Below are positions 42,469 through 49,548 of a stretch of 50,565 nt of DNA, in pieces (positions within the stretch are counted from its first letter, which is position 1; every line of letters starts with the position of its first letter). Under the pieces are notes generated by a model that saw only the letters and a program-made list of their open reading frames with translations, was not told the origin of the DNA and made no database searches. The position numbers were made by a program, and so were the translations under genes. Source of the DNA: Oscillospiraceae bacterium (GTDB lineage: Bacteria > Bacillota > Clostridia > Oscillospirales > Acutalibacteraceae); NCBI GenBank assembly GCA_029225165.1, contig JAQXVY010000059.1, positions 1-50,565 of the forward strand, given 5' to 3'.

Positions 42469-43671
42469 ATGAATTCATCACCAAAATCCCACAGGGTACA
42501 TATTGGCTTTTTCGGCAGGAGAAATGTGGGGAAAAGCTCTGTGGTAAATGCCTTTACAAATCAAAATTTAGCTGTTGTTTCCAATGTTTTGGGTACAACC
42601 ACAGACCCTGTCTACAAGGCTATGGAGCTTTTGCCAATGGGTCCTGTAATGATTATTGATACGCCGGGTATTGACGACAAGGGTGAGCTTGGCGACCTCA
42701 GAGTTGAAAAGACAAAACAGGTGCTCAGAAAAATTGATGTTGCAGTTTTGGTGGTGGACTCAACCAAGGGATTAACGGACTATGACAATGACCTTATTGC
42801 CCTGTTTAAGGATAGGAATATTCCATTTGTTGTGGCATATAACAAGGACGATTTATGCAAAGCACCTCGCAGTAAAGACCTAAAGGAAAACGAAATTGCA
42901 GTAAGTGCTTTGAATAAAACAGGTATAAACAGCCTGAGGGAAATGGTTGCAAGGCTTACAACAGACAAGGCAATTGACAAGAAAATTATTGGTGATTTAC
43001 TTGATTCCGGGGATATTGTTCTGCTGGTTATACCCATTGATTCTTCAGCCCCTAAGGGTAGGCTGATACTGCCACAGCAACAGGTGATTCGTGATGTTCT
43101 TGACAGTAACGGAACAGTTGTGATTTGCAAGGAGAATGAAATAGAACAAACAATAAATAACCTAAGCAAAAAGCCTCGTGTGGTTGTTACCGACAGTCAG
43201 GCTTTTGAAAAGGCGAACAAAGGTACTCCAAAGGACATATACCTCACCTCGTTTTCAATTTTAATGGCAAGGTTTAAGGGCTTTCTTGAAACAGCGGTAA
43301 AGGGTGCAAAAGAAATTTCAAGGCTAAAAGACGGCGACAAAATCCTGATTGCCGAGGGATGCACCCACCACCGCCAATGCGAGGACATAGGAAGTGTAAA
43401 AATCCCAAGGTGGCTCAGTGAATATACAAACAAAAATTTGGATATTACCCTTGTAAGCGGAACAGAGTATCCCGAGGATTTGTCACCATATAGCTTGGTA
43501 ATCCACTGCGGAGGCTGTATGCTCAACGAAAAAGAAATGCAGTACAGAATGAACCACACCACAGAACAAGGTGTACCCTTCACCAACTACGGAACAGCCA
43601 TTGCATATATGCAGGGGATTTTAAAGAGAAGTATAGAATTTATCCCTGAGGTTAAGGGTATTTTGGATTGA
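42469..43671 (+). CDS. hydF: [FeFe]-hydrogenase maturation GTPase HydF
   Basis: 400 aa. The N-terminal GTPase domain has GRRNVGKS (16-23), GTTTDPV, DTPGIDDKGELG and NKDD. A dimerisation domain follows. The C-terminal Fe-S domain has CTHHRQCEDIGSVKIPRWL and HCGGCMLN, the CxH...HCxxC set that holds the 4Fe cluster. HydF is the scaffold on which the 2Fe H-cluster precursor is built from HydE and HydG products before transfer to the hydrogenase. GGAGG precedes ATG 42469. It is in one transcript with hydG, and a terminator at 43690 ends the unit. Confidence 0.97.
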   Translation: MNSSPKSHRVHIGFFGRRNVGKSSVVNAFTNQNLAVVSNVLGTTTDPVYKAMELLPMGPVMIIDTPGIDDKGELGDLRVEKTKQVLRKIDVAVLVVDSTKGLTDYDNDLIALFKDRNIPFVVAYNKDDLCKAPRSKDLKENEIAVSALNKTGINSLREMVARLTTDKAIDKKIIGDLLDSGDIVLLVIPIDSSAPKGRLILPQQQVIRDVLDSNGTVVICKENEIEQTINNLSKKPRVVVTDSQAFEKANKGTPKDIYLTSFSILMARFKGFLETAVKGAKEISRLKDGDKILIAEGCTHHRQCEDIGSVKIPRWLSEYTNKNLDITLVSGTEYPEDLSPYSLVIHCGGCMLNEKEMQYRMNHTTEQGVPFTNYGTAIAYMQGILKRSIEFIPEVKGILD

Positions 43672-43689
43672 CGAAAAAAGTATATAATA

Positions 43690-43724
43690 AAAGACAGCGT
43701 ATCTTGGTGAGGTACGCTGTCTTT
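43690..43724. terminator. Bidirectional terminator between hydF and the binding-protein gene
   Basis: AAAGACAGCGTA (43690-43701) pairs perfectly with TACGCTGTCTTT (43713-43724). The hydF stop lies 18 nt before it and the convergent gene stop 4 nt after it, so it serves both. Confidence 0.88.
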
Positions 43725-43728
43725 GTGT

Positions 43729-45096
43729 TTAACTATATTTTTTTGCATCCTTTGAGAATAGTTTTTCAAGTAGCTTTGAATTTACCTTTCCGTCTTCATC
43801 AAGGTCGTTTGCTTTTTGGAATTTTTTGATTGCGGCAATGGTCAGGTCACCGAGATAGCCTGTAACATAGTGTTCATCTATATATCCAAGGTGGGAAAGC
43901 CTTTGTTGCATTGCCTTAATGTACTTGTTTTCCTTATCTTTTTTCATAGAGTCTATTGCGGACTCAGTGAAGCTTACATTGTACTTTGACTGCAATTCAT
44001 ATTTTGTTTGGGGTGTTGTTGTAGAGGTTGCCTTAGTTGCAGTGGTTGTGCTTTGTGTTGATGATGTGGTTTTTTCGGATTTTGAATTATCTGCCAAAGA
44101 GGTGGCAACAGTAGATGTGGTTTTGCCTGTGGCGGAGGTTTTGACTGCTGTGGTTGATGTAGTTGTATTTACTGTTGTTTCGGTACCTCTGTTTTTAATG
44201 ATTTGGTCTGCTTTTTCAACAGCGTCCTTGTCATACAGAGAAATGATTTTTCTTATGTTCTCAACAGCGGTAGTGCCTTGAAGTTTAAGGTAGTCCTTGT
44301 CAAGTCTTAAATTTCCGCCCTTGGCTAAAAATTTGCATTTTTTAACAGCAGAACGGTTTTTTAGGCTGTTGTAGGTGTTTTTGTCGTAGATAAGGAAGTC
44401 GGGGTTCCACTCAGCAATTTCATTTACTGAAACAGTAGGATTGTTAAGAGAACCTCTGATAACCCTTGTACCGCTGTAACCCAGGATAGTATTGTACCAG
44501 CTTTCTTCAATAACAGTTGCAATAGGACCTGTTCCGCTGACATACATAAGGAACTTTTCGCTGTTTTTCCTCTTTGACTCCTGATTATATGTGTCAAGAT
44601 AGTTAAACAGGGTGTTCCAGGCACTTTCGGCTTTTTCTTTTCCCTCTTTACCATTAAGTATTGAACCAACTGATGCGTATGTGGTGTTTACATCTGCTTT
44701 TGTGTTTCCGTAGTGGAACTGAACAACCTTTATATCCGCTTCTTCAAGCCTTTTAATTGTGCCGTCCGAAACATTGTCGTCAGCCAAAACAACGGTTGCA
44801 CCGCTTTTTATTATCTTGTCAACATCGGGGTCAATGTTGTTTCCGCACTTTTCGGTATTTTTATAGCTTTCGGTAAGAACTTGGTCGCTGACAAGCACAA
44901 CCTTGGTGTTGTAGCCAATGCAGTCAATAATATCCGCCACATTAGGGCTGACAACTGCAACCTTTTCAGGACTTTCATCAAAGGTTGTGTTTCCTACTGT
45001 AACAGGATAGCCACCGTCGCTGTTTGTACATCCGTATGCAGAAAACAGTACAGAAAAAATAAGCAATGCACAAATAGTAATTTTGAATATTCTCAT
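43729..45096 (-). CDS. Substrate-binding lipoprotein fused to a peptidoglycan-binding domain
   Basis: 455 aa. A lipoprotein signal ends in AYGC (lipidated Cys at about 23). Residues 30-300 match the class III periplasmic-binding fold of the BtuF/FecB type (PEKVAVVSPNVADIIDCIGYNTKVVLVSD, KIIKSGATVVLADD, NEIAEWNPDFLIYDKNT). A Ser/Thr-rich linker (about 306-368) leads to a C-terminal PG_binding_1 domain (IKAMQQRLSHLGYIDEHYVTGYLGDLTIAAIKKFQKAND). Such proteins deliver iron chelates or cobalamin to an ABC importer, but no permease or ATPase gene is near. The gene is 15 nt downstream of the DUF815 gene. Confidence 0.87.
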   Translation of the reverse strand: MRIFKITICALLIFSVLFSAYGCTNSDGGYPVTVGNTTFDESPEKVAVVSPNVADIIDCIGYNTKVVLVSDQVLTESYKNTEKCGNNIDPDVDKIIKSGATVVLADDNVSDGTIKRLEEADIKVVQFHYGNTKADVNTTYASVGSILNGKEGKEKAESAWNTLFNYLDTYNQESKRKNSEKFLMYVSGTGPIATVIEESWYNTILGYSGTRVIRGSLNNPTVSVNEIAEWNPDFLIYDKNTYNSLKNRSAVKKCKFLAKGGNLRLDKDYLKLQGTTAVENIRKIISLYDKDAVEKADQIIKNRGTETTVNTTTSTTAVKTSATGKTTSTVATSLADNSKSEKTTSSTQSTTTATKATSTTTPQTKYELQSKYNVSFTESAIDSMKKDKENKYIKAMQQRLSHLGYIDEHYVTGYLGDLTIAAIKKFQKANDLDEDGKVNSKLLEKLFSKDAKKYS

Positions 45097-45111
45097 CTCA
45101 TACCTCTTGTC

Positions 45112-46338
45112 TTACAGTAATGATTTAATAAATTGCTGTGCTGTCCTTGGCGAGCGTGTTGCCCTTTGGGTTGCAAACTTTTCAGCCTCAAGGTGTAGTG
45201 TTTCCTCGTCAAGTGTTATTCCGTTGGCTTTTGCAAGCTCATCCACAATGTGGAGAAATTTCTTTTTATCGGGGACAAAGTAGCCTATGGAAAGACCGAA
45301 TCTGTCCGAAAGTGAAAGGGTTTCCTGCATATTGTCACGGCGGTTAACTTCAGTGCAATCTCTGTCCTCAAAGTTTTCTTTAACAAGGTGACGGCGGTTG
45401 CTTGTGGCGTAAATGAGGGCATTATGCGGTAAGGAAGCAACACCGCCCTCCAGTACAGCCTTTAGGCTTGTGTAGCACTCGTCCTGCCTTTGGAAAGACA
45501 GGTCGTCAATGAAAATTATGAACTTCATTGGAACAGAGGCTATCGTGTCAACAAGGAGAGGAAATTCCATAAGTCTTTCCTTTGGCATTTCAACAATACG
45601 CAGACCGTCATTTCTGTATTCGTTAACAACAGCCTTGACGGTTGTGCTTTTGCCTGTACCCATATCGCCGTAAAGCAGACAGTTGTTTGCCGTTTTGCCG
45701 TCAATAAAGGCTTGGGTGTTTTCGATAACCTGATTACGCTGAAATTCGTAGTCAACTAAATCGGAAATTCGCACAGGGTCTGCGTTGATGATTGGCTGAA
45801 TACCGCCCTCACGCCATACAAATGACTTGTACCTTGCAAACATACCGCAGCCGTTAATTCTGTGGAATTTGCTTATTCTGTCAAGACTGCCGTCAAAGTC
45901 CTTAAATTCATATGCCGGTTCTGTGCAGGTCCACCTTGGAAGCTCTGAAACAATGTCCTCTATTTCATCCTTGTATTTGTAGTCGCTGATAATATCCTCG
46001 GGGGTGATTTGGGAGGCAAAAAGGATCGCCTTAATATCCCTTACAACTGCCTGTTTTTCTTCCTGCGACATTTTTTCAACCCTGTTGGCGGTTGCTGTTT
46101 TGGTAAAATAGTTTTCGTCAAACAGTGCCGCCTCTGTAAGATTGTAGCTCAAACGACTTGAACAATGCCTCTCGCACAGCAGTCGGTAAAAATCTCCGTA
46201 TGCATTGAGAAAATCCTCCGGGCTTTTATCTATTGACAAAATTAATCTGTAAAGCGCCTTTGGCACACTCCTTGTCAATATTCCCTTGTAAATGGATAGG
46301 GAGGATAATAAAAGTGAGGCTTTTTTTGTTTTGTTCAT
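45112..46338 (-). CDS. DUF815 family AAA+ ATPase
   Basis: 408 aa. After a helical N-terminal half, the ATPase core shows Walker A GDMGTGKST (Lys near 230), Walker B FIIFIDDLSF, a sensor-like IYATSNRRHLV and SDRFGLSIGYFVPDKKKFLHIV near the C-terminus. This is the DUF815 pattern, close to DnaA/IstB-type loaders, found widely in Clostridia and proteobacteria. The cellular role is not established. AAGGGAATAAA precedes the ATG. It is the first gene of a two-gene unit with the binding lipoprotein. I see nothing linking it to a defence system. Confidence 0.88.
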   Translation of the reverse strand: MNKTKKASLLLSSLSIYKGILTRSVPKALYRLILSIDKSPEDFLNAYGDFYRLLCERHCSSRLSYNLTEAALFDENYFTKTATANRVEKMSQEEKQAVVRDIKAILFASQITPEDIISDYKYKDEIEDIVSELPRWTCTEPAYEFKDFDGSLDRISKFHRINGCGMFARYKSFVWREGGIQPIINADPVRISDLVDYEFQRNQVIENTQAFIDGKTANNCLLYGDMGTGKSTTVKAVVNEYRNDGLRIVEMPKERLMEFPLLVDTIASVPMKFIIFIDDLSFQRQDECYTSLKAVLEGGVASLPHNALIYATSNRRHLVKENFEDRDCTEVNRRDNMQETLSLSDRFGLSIGYFVPDKKKFLHIVDELAKANGITLDEETLHLEAEKFATQRATRSPRTAQQFIKSLL

Positions 46339-46481
46339 TTTATTCCCTTATTTCATTTTAAATTCAGTTGCTTTTGCACTCATAAACTCATACAATATTT
46401 TACTCCTTTTGTGTTTTGTAGTCAAATATATAGCGTAAAAAAAGAAAAATTAAAAAATATAAAAAAATTTTTAAAAAAGGG

Positions 46482-46510
46482 TTGATTTTTTTGAAATAGG
46501 GTGGTATAAT
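46482..46510 (+). promoter_or_regulatory. Sigma-A promoter of the 5S rRNA gene
   Basis: TTGATT (46482-46487), a 17-nt spacer and a perfect TATAAT (46505-46510), preceded by an A/T-tract UP-like stretch (46440-46480). The 5S gene begins about 36 nt downstream. Confidence 0.75.
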
Positions 46511-46545
46511 TCATATTGTTGTTTGAGAGAACAACGAACTGAATA

Positions 46546-46664
46546 AGTTGGTGTTGATGACGCTGAGGGTCCACCTGTTCCCATCCCGAACACAGAAGTT
46601 AAGCTCAGTAGTGCCGAAGATACTTGGCTGGTGACGGCCCGGGAAAATAGGAAGATGCCAACAT
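46546..46664 (+). rRNA. rrf: 5S ribosomal RNA, solitary copy
   Basis: About 118 nt. The universal 5S segments are present: CACCTGTTCCCATCCCGAAC, ACAGAAGTTAAGC and GCCGAAGATACTTGG. The ends AGTTGG and CCAACAT pair to close helix I. Ends are placed by that pairing to within a few bases. It has its own promoter and terminator and no 16S, 23S or tRNA gene beside it. Confidence 0.93.
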
Positions 46665-46674
46665 TTAGAAGTGT

Positions 46675-46698
46675 CCATCCAATAGGGTGGTCATTTTT
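46675..46698 (+). terminator. Terminator of the 5S rRNA gene
   Basis: CCATCC (46675-46680) pairs with GGGTGG (46685-46690) around AATA, followed by TCATTTTTCTTTT. The stem is short but sits 11 nt after the 5S end. Confidence 0.65.
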
Positions 46699-46734
46699 CT
46701 TTTGTTTGATTTTAATTAGGGAAACACTCTGCCT

Positions 46735-46865
46735 TGTCATTCTGAGGGAGCAAAGCGACTGAAGAATCTGAAAGGAAAGCAGTAGTGTATTAACCGACAC
46801 TATTAGATTATATGAAAGTATGATTTCTCTAACATAGTGGGTGATATAGATAGGGGATTCCTCGA
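46735..46865 (+). repeat. Repeat family B, copy lacking its right end
   Basis: It begins TGTCATTCTGAG and follows the 36540 copy closely (GAAGAATCTGAAAGG, GTAGTGTATTAACCGACACTAT, GGGGATTCCTCG) but stops before the right inverted repeat. It is preceded by a single family A-like end, GGAAACACT at 46720-46728. The 46699-46892 gap holds nothing else. Confidence 0.75.
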
Positions 46866-46892
46866 AGAAAACCCCATACAAATAATAAAAAT

Positions 46893-46914
46893 GGAGCTGT
46901 ATTTTCACAGCTCC
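46893..46914 (-). terminator. Terminator of mgtE
   Basis: GGAGCTGT (46893-46900) pairs with ACAGCTCC (46907-46914). On the minus strand it is followed by ATTTTTATT. It lies 29 nt after the mgtE stop. Confidence 0.8.
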
Positions 46915-46943
46915 GAATTTTTATGTGTAATTTTGCCTTGCCC

Positions 46944-48323
46944 CTACAACCCTAAAATATTTGTCGCAATCATAAAGTAAACTGCAAGGCTTACTGCGTC
47001 AACAATGGTTGTGATGAAGGGTGATGCCATTACAGCAGGGTCAAAGCCCAATTTGTTGGCAAACATAGGCAAGCAACAGCCGATTATCTTTGCCACAACA
47101 ACTGTTATTGCAAGGGTCAGGCATACGATTATTGCAACAGGTACAGTAACAGCTACATTGCCCAGAAGAAGTCTGTCAACAAGCATAATTTTAATGAAAG
47201 CCACAGCTGATAGGGCAACACCGCAAAGGCAGGCAACACGGATTTCTTTCCATATTACCTTTAGCATATCCTTAAACTGGATTTCGTTAAGGGACAAAGC
47301 ACGGATAATTGTAACAGAGGACTGACTGCCTGTGTTACCGCCTGTATCCATCAGCATAGGTATAAATGCCGTCAGCACAACAGAGGATGCCAAAGCACTT
47401 TCAAAGGAGCTGATTATCATTCCGGTAAAGGTTGCGGAAATCATAAGCAGTAAAAGCCAAGGAATACGGCTTTTCCATGTATCAAAAATACCGATTTTTA
47501 GGTAAGGTGTGTCGGTATTTGGTGTGATAGCCGCCATCTTCTGAATATCCTCAGTTGCCTCTTCCTGCATAACATCAACAGCGTCGTCGATTGTAACAAT
47601 ACCAACAAGTCGGTTTTCCTGATCAACAACAGGAAGTGCAAGGAAGTCGTACTTTTTAATAATTTCGGCAACCTCTTCCTGGTCGGTCAGGGTGGTTACG
47701 GAAATTACATTGGTGTCCATCATATCGCACACCTTGGTGTCGTCCTCGGCAAGGAGCAAATCCTTGATGGTGATTATACCTCTGAGCTTGCTCAGGTTGT
47801 CGGCAACATAGCAGGTGTATATGGTTTCTTTGTCAACACCTGTTCGTCTTATTCGCTTGATTGCCTCTTCGGCTGTCATATCAGGTCGAAGAATAACAAG
47901 CTCGGTTGTCATAATCGAACCGGCTGAATCCTCCGGAAATTTCAGCAACATATTAATTTGCTTTCTGTCCTCAGGTGTGCTTTGGCGAAGAATACGCTTT
48001 ACCACATTGGCAGGCATTTCTTCAATCATATCAACAACATCATCAAGGAACATATCGTCCAAAACTTCCTTAAGCTCGGTGTCGCTTAAGGAATGAATGA
48101 GAAATTCCTGTGTTTCCTCGTCCATTTCAACAAAGGCGTCGGCAGCGGTGTCCTTGGGAAGAAGTCTGTAAAGCACAGGCATTTTTTCGTTTTGGATTTC
48201 TTCAAAAATTGCAGCAATATCCACAGGATTCATTGTGGTGAGTATGTCACGCAAAGTGGCATACTTTTTATTTTTCAAAAGGTTTTTTATAGTCTCTTGA
48301 AGAGAAATAACATTTGTTTCCAC
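46944..48323 (-). CDS. mgtE: Magnesium transporter MgtE
   Basis: 459 aa. The cytoplasmic N-domain (about 15-130: PVDIAAIFEEIQNEK, FIHSLSDTELKEVLDDM) is followed by two CBS domains (about 135-260: SAGSIMTTELVILRPDMTAEEAIKRI, and MDTNVISVTTLTDQEEVAEIIKKYDFLALPVVD). Five membrane helices (about 290-459) include PMLMDTGGNTGSQSSVTIIRAL, the MgtE pore signature, and DPAVMASPFITTIVDAVSLAVYF, with the pore Asp. It is a Mg2+-gated Mg2+ channel; the N and CBS domains close it when internal Mg2+ is high. Length and order are normal. It is transcribed alone with a long leader (48324-48585). Confidence 0.97.
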   Translation of the reverse strand: METNVISLQETIKNLLKNKKYATLRDILTTMNPVDIAAIFEEIQNEKMPVLYRLLPKDTAADAFVEMDEETQEFLIHSLSDTELKEVLDDMFLDDVVDMIEEMPANVVKRILRQSTPEDRKQINMLLKFPEDSAGSIMTTELVILRPDMTAEEAIKRIRRTGVDKETIYTCYVADNLSKLRGIITIKDLLLAEDDTKVCDMMDTNVISVTTLTDQEEVAEIIKKYDFLALPVVDQENRLVGIVTIDDAVDVMQEEATEDIQKMAAITPNTDTPYLKIGIFDTWKSRIPWLLLLMISATFTGMIISSFESALASSVVLTAFIPMLMDTGGNTGSQSSVTIIRALSLNEIQFKDMLKVIWKEIRVACLCGVALSAVAFIKIMLVDRLLLGNVAVTVPVAIIVCLTLAITVVVAKIIGCCLPMFANKLGFDPAVMASPFITTIVDAVSLAVYFMIATNILGL

Positions 48324-48585
48324 GGGGATCTTCCTTTCCTTTTATTTTGTCGCCAAAAATAGTATTTGGCAGAAGATTATCCCCGGATAAGATGAGGGTG
48401 TATTAAAGGACTAAAGGATAAAAACCTTTAGTTTGTCAAAATAGAAATCAGTGGATACACTATTGCCACAGATTTCTCCCATACTTTCTCCGGGAACAGA
48501 GCCTAAATTGCCTCCGGCATCCAATGATTTCACCTCGATTACAAAAATATTGCCAAATTGGCGGGGGGTTGTCTGTCAAACCCTA
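48324..48585 (-). promoter_or_regulatory. Long structured leader of mgtE, class not recognised
   Basis: About 262 nt. On the minus strand it contains CCGGAGGC and CCCGGAG, which could pair with other leader segments. It also has an 11-bp hairpin with one mismatch (48443-48477, AGAAATC/GATTTCT plus GTGG/CCAC), a hairpin ACTAAAGG/CCTTTAGT (48410-48432), and GCCAAA/TTTGGC near the ribosome site. mgtE genes of Firmicutes often carry an M-box riboswitch, but I do not find its conserved core. The promoter is at 48592. Confidence 0.45.
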
Positions 48586-48591
48586 AAGGTT

Positions 48592-48621
48592 ATTTTACAC
48601 CCAACACAACAAAAATGTCAA
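48592..48621 (-). promoter_or_regulatory. Sigma-A promoter of mgtE
   Basis: On the minus strand a perfect TTGACA (48616-48621), an 18-nt spacer and TAAAAT (48592-48597). It lies just upstream of the structured leader. Confidence 0.65.
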
Positions 48622-48635
48622 TTAAATCAAATATC

Positions 48636-49403
48636 TTACTTAGTTGAATGTAAAACAACACGATTATGTATGTATTCTGGGAATATTCTTTTCTTCAAAT
48701 TATCTCTCCTTTCTCTATATATTTGAAAAAACCGATTTCCCTTTCTTTTAAGTTTCTTATTATAAAAGGCAATATTATTTTGTCTATCGTTATACTCAAA
48801 AGACATTAAAAAATCATTTAACGACTGATTTTTTTCAAGAGGTTTTCTTGCAACCCCATCATTATCATCCTTGTCAACATTAAAAATATTAATAATGCTT
48901 GAACTCACACCACGATTTGCAATATATATTATTTCATTTTCCCGATTAAAGGATTTTAATAGAGATAAGATTTCTATATGATTTTTTTCAATATACTCCA
49001 GTTCTATTGATTTATTAGTAGATTCATTTATTATTTCATCCGAAATATATCTTACAAACAATGTAGGATGTTTTATATCATTATAGAATCTTTCTATTCT
49101 TCGCATATATTTTTTACGAACTTTAGGCAGTTGTTTTTTTAAGGGATGATACTTATCAAAATCGTGGAAAAACCATATCCTGTAGGTTTCATTGAAATAA
49201 TGATTATAAGTTGAATCACTTTGCAATAAATGTTCATAATCAAGAAACCCCTCAAATTGATTTCTTATTGTTTCAATTACACCTTCAAAATTTGATATGC
49301 ACCAATCAAAAGGATATGAAGAACTCCTCAATCCAATACGGTCTAACTCTAATGCAACAGAACAAAAATATCCTAAAGAAATAAAGTGTTCATATTGTTT
49401 CAT
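48636..49403 (-). CDS. DUF1796 family putative cysteine peptidase
   Basis: 255 aa. The opening FISLGYFCSVALELDRIGLRSSSYPFDWCISNFEGVIE is the DUF1796 signature, with the putative catalytic Cys in GYFC; FVRYISDE is also typical. The family is described as papain-like and occurs near polysaccharide and glycosyltransferase genes, but its substrate is unknown. The codons and composition are clearly more AT-rich than the housekeeping genes here, with many Asn, Ile and Lys, which suggests transfer. The start ATG 49403 is the only in-frame one; AGGAG is close to it and GGGGG lies further upstream. An IS30 element follows on the other side. Confidence 0.8.
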   Translation of the reverse strand: MKQYEHFISLGYFCSVALELDRIGLRSSSYPFDWCISNFEGVIETIRNQFEGFLDYEHLLQSDSTYNHYFNETYRIWFFHDFDKYHPLKKQLPKVRKKYMRRIERFYNDIKHPTLFVRYISDEIINESTNKSIELEYIEKNHIEILSLLKSFNRENEIIYIANRGVSSSIINIFNVDKDDNDGVARKPLEKNQSLNDFLMSFEYNDRQNNIAFYNKKLKRKGNRFFQIYRERRDNLKKRIFPEYIHNRVVLHSTK

Positions 49404-49548
49404 GCTCCTATAAATCCCCCTTTATCTTATCAGCAAATTAATCAATTATACTATAGACATTCGTTGTTGAATCGTTTTAAAAATTTTCTACAGCAATGAT
49501 CTTGTGATAGAATTGAGTTGCTAGACAAAATTCGAAAGGATCATCGCT

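Noticed and set aside
45112..46338. DUF815 ATPase as part of a defence system
   Set aside because: The family is widespread with ordinary neighbours, and no nuclease, toxin or other effector accompanies it here.
46720..46728. Single family A-like end (GGAAACACT preceded by TTAG)
   Set aside because: Nine bases are too few to call an element by themselves. It adjoins a family B copy and may be a truncation.
46471..46908. 145-aa open frame on the minus strand
   Set aside because: It covers the 5S rRNA gene and a family B repeat, so it cannot be a real gene.
48324..48585. M-box magnesium riboswitch upstream of mgtE
   Set aside because: Expected from the gene, but the conserved M-box core is not recognisable, so I left the leader unclassified.
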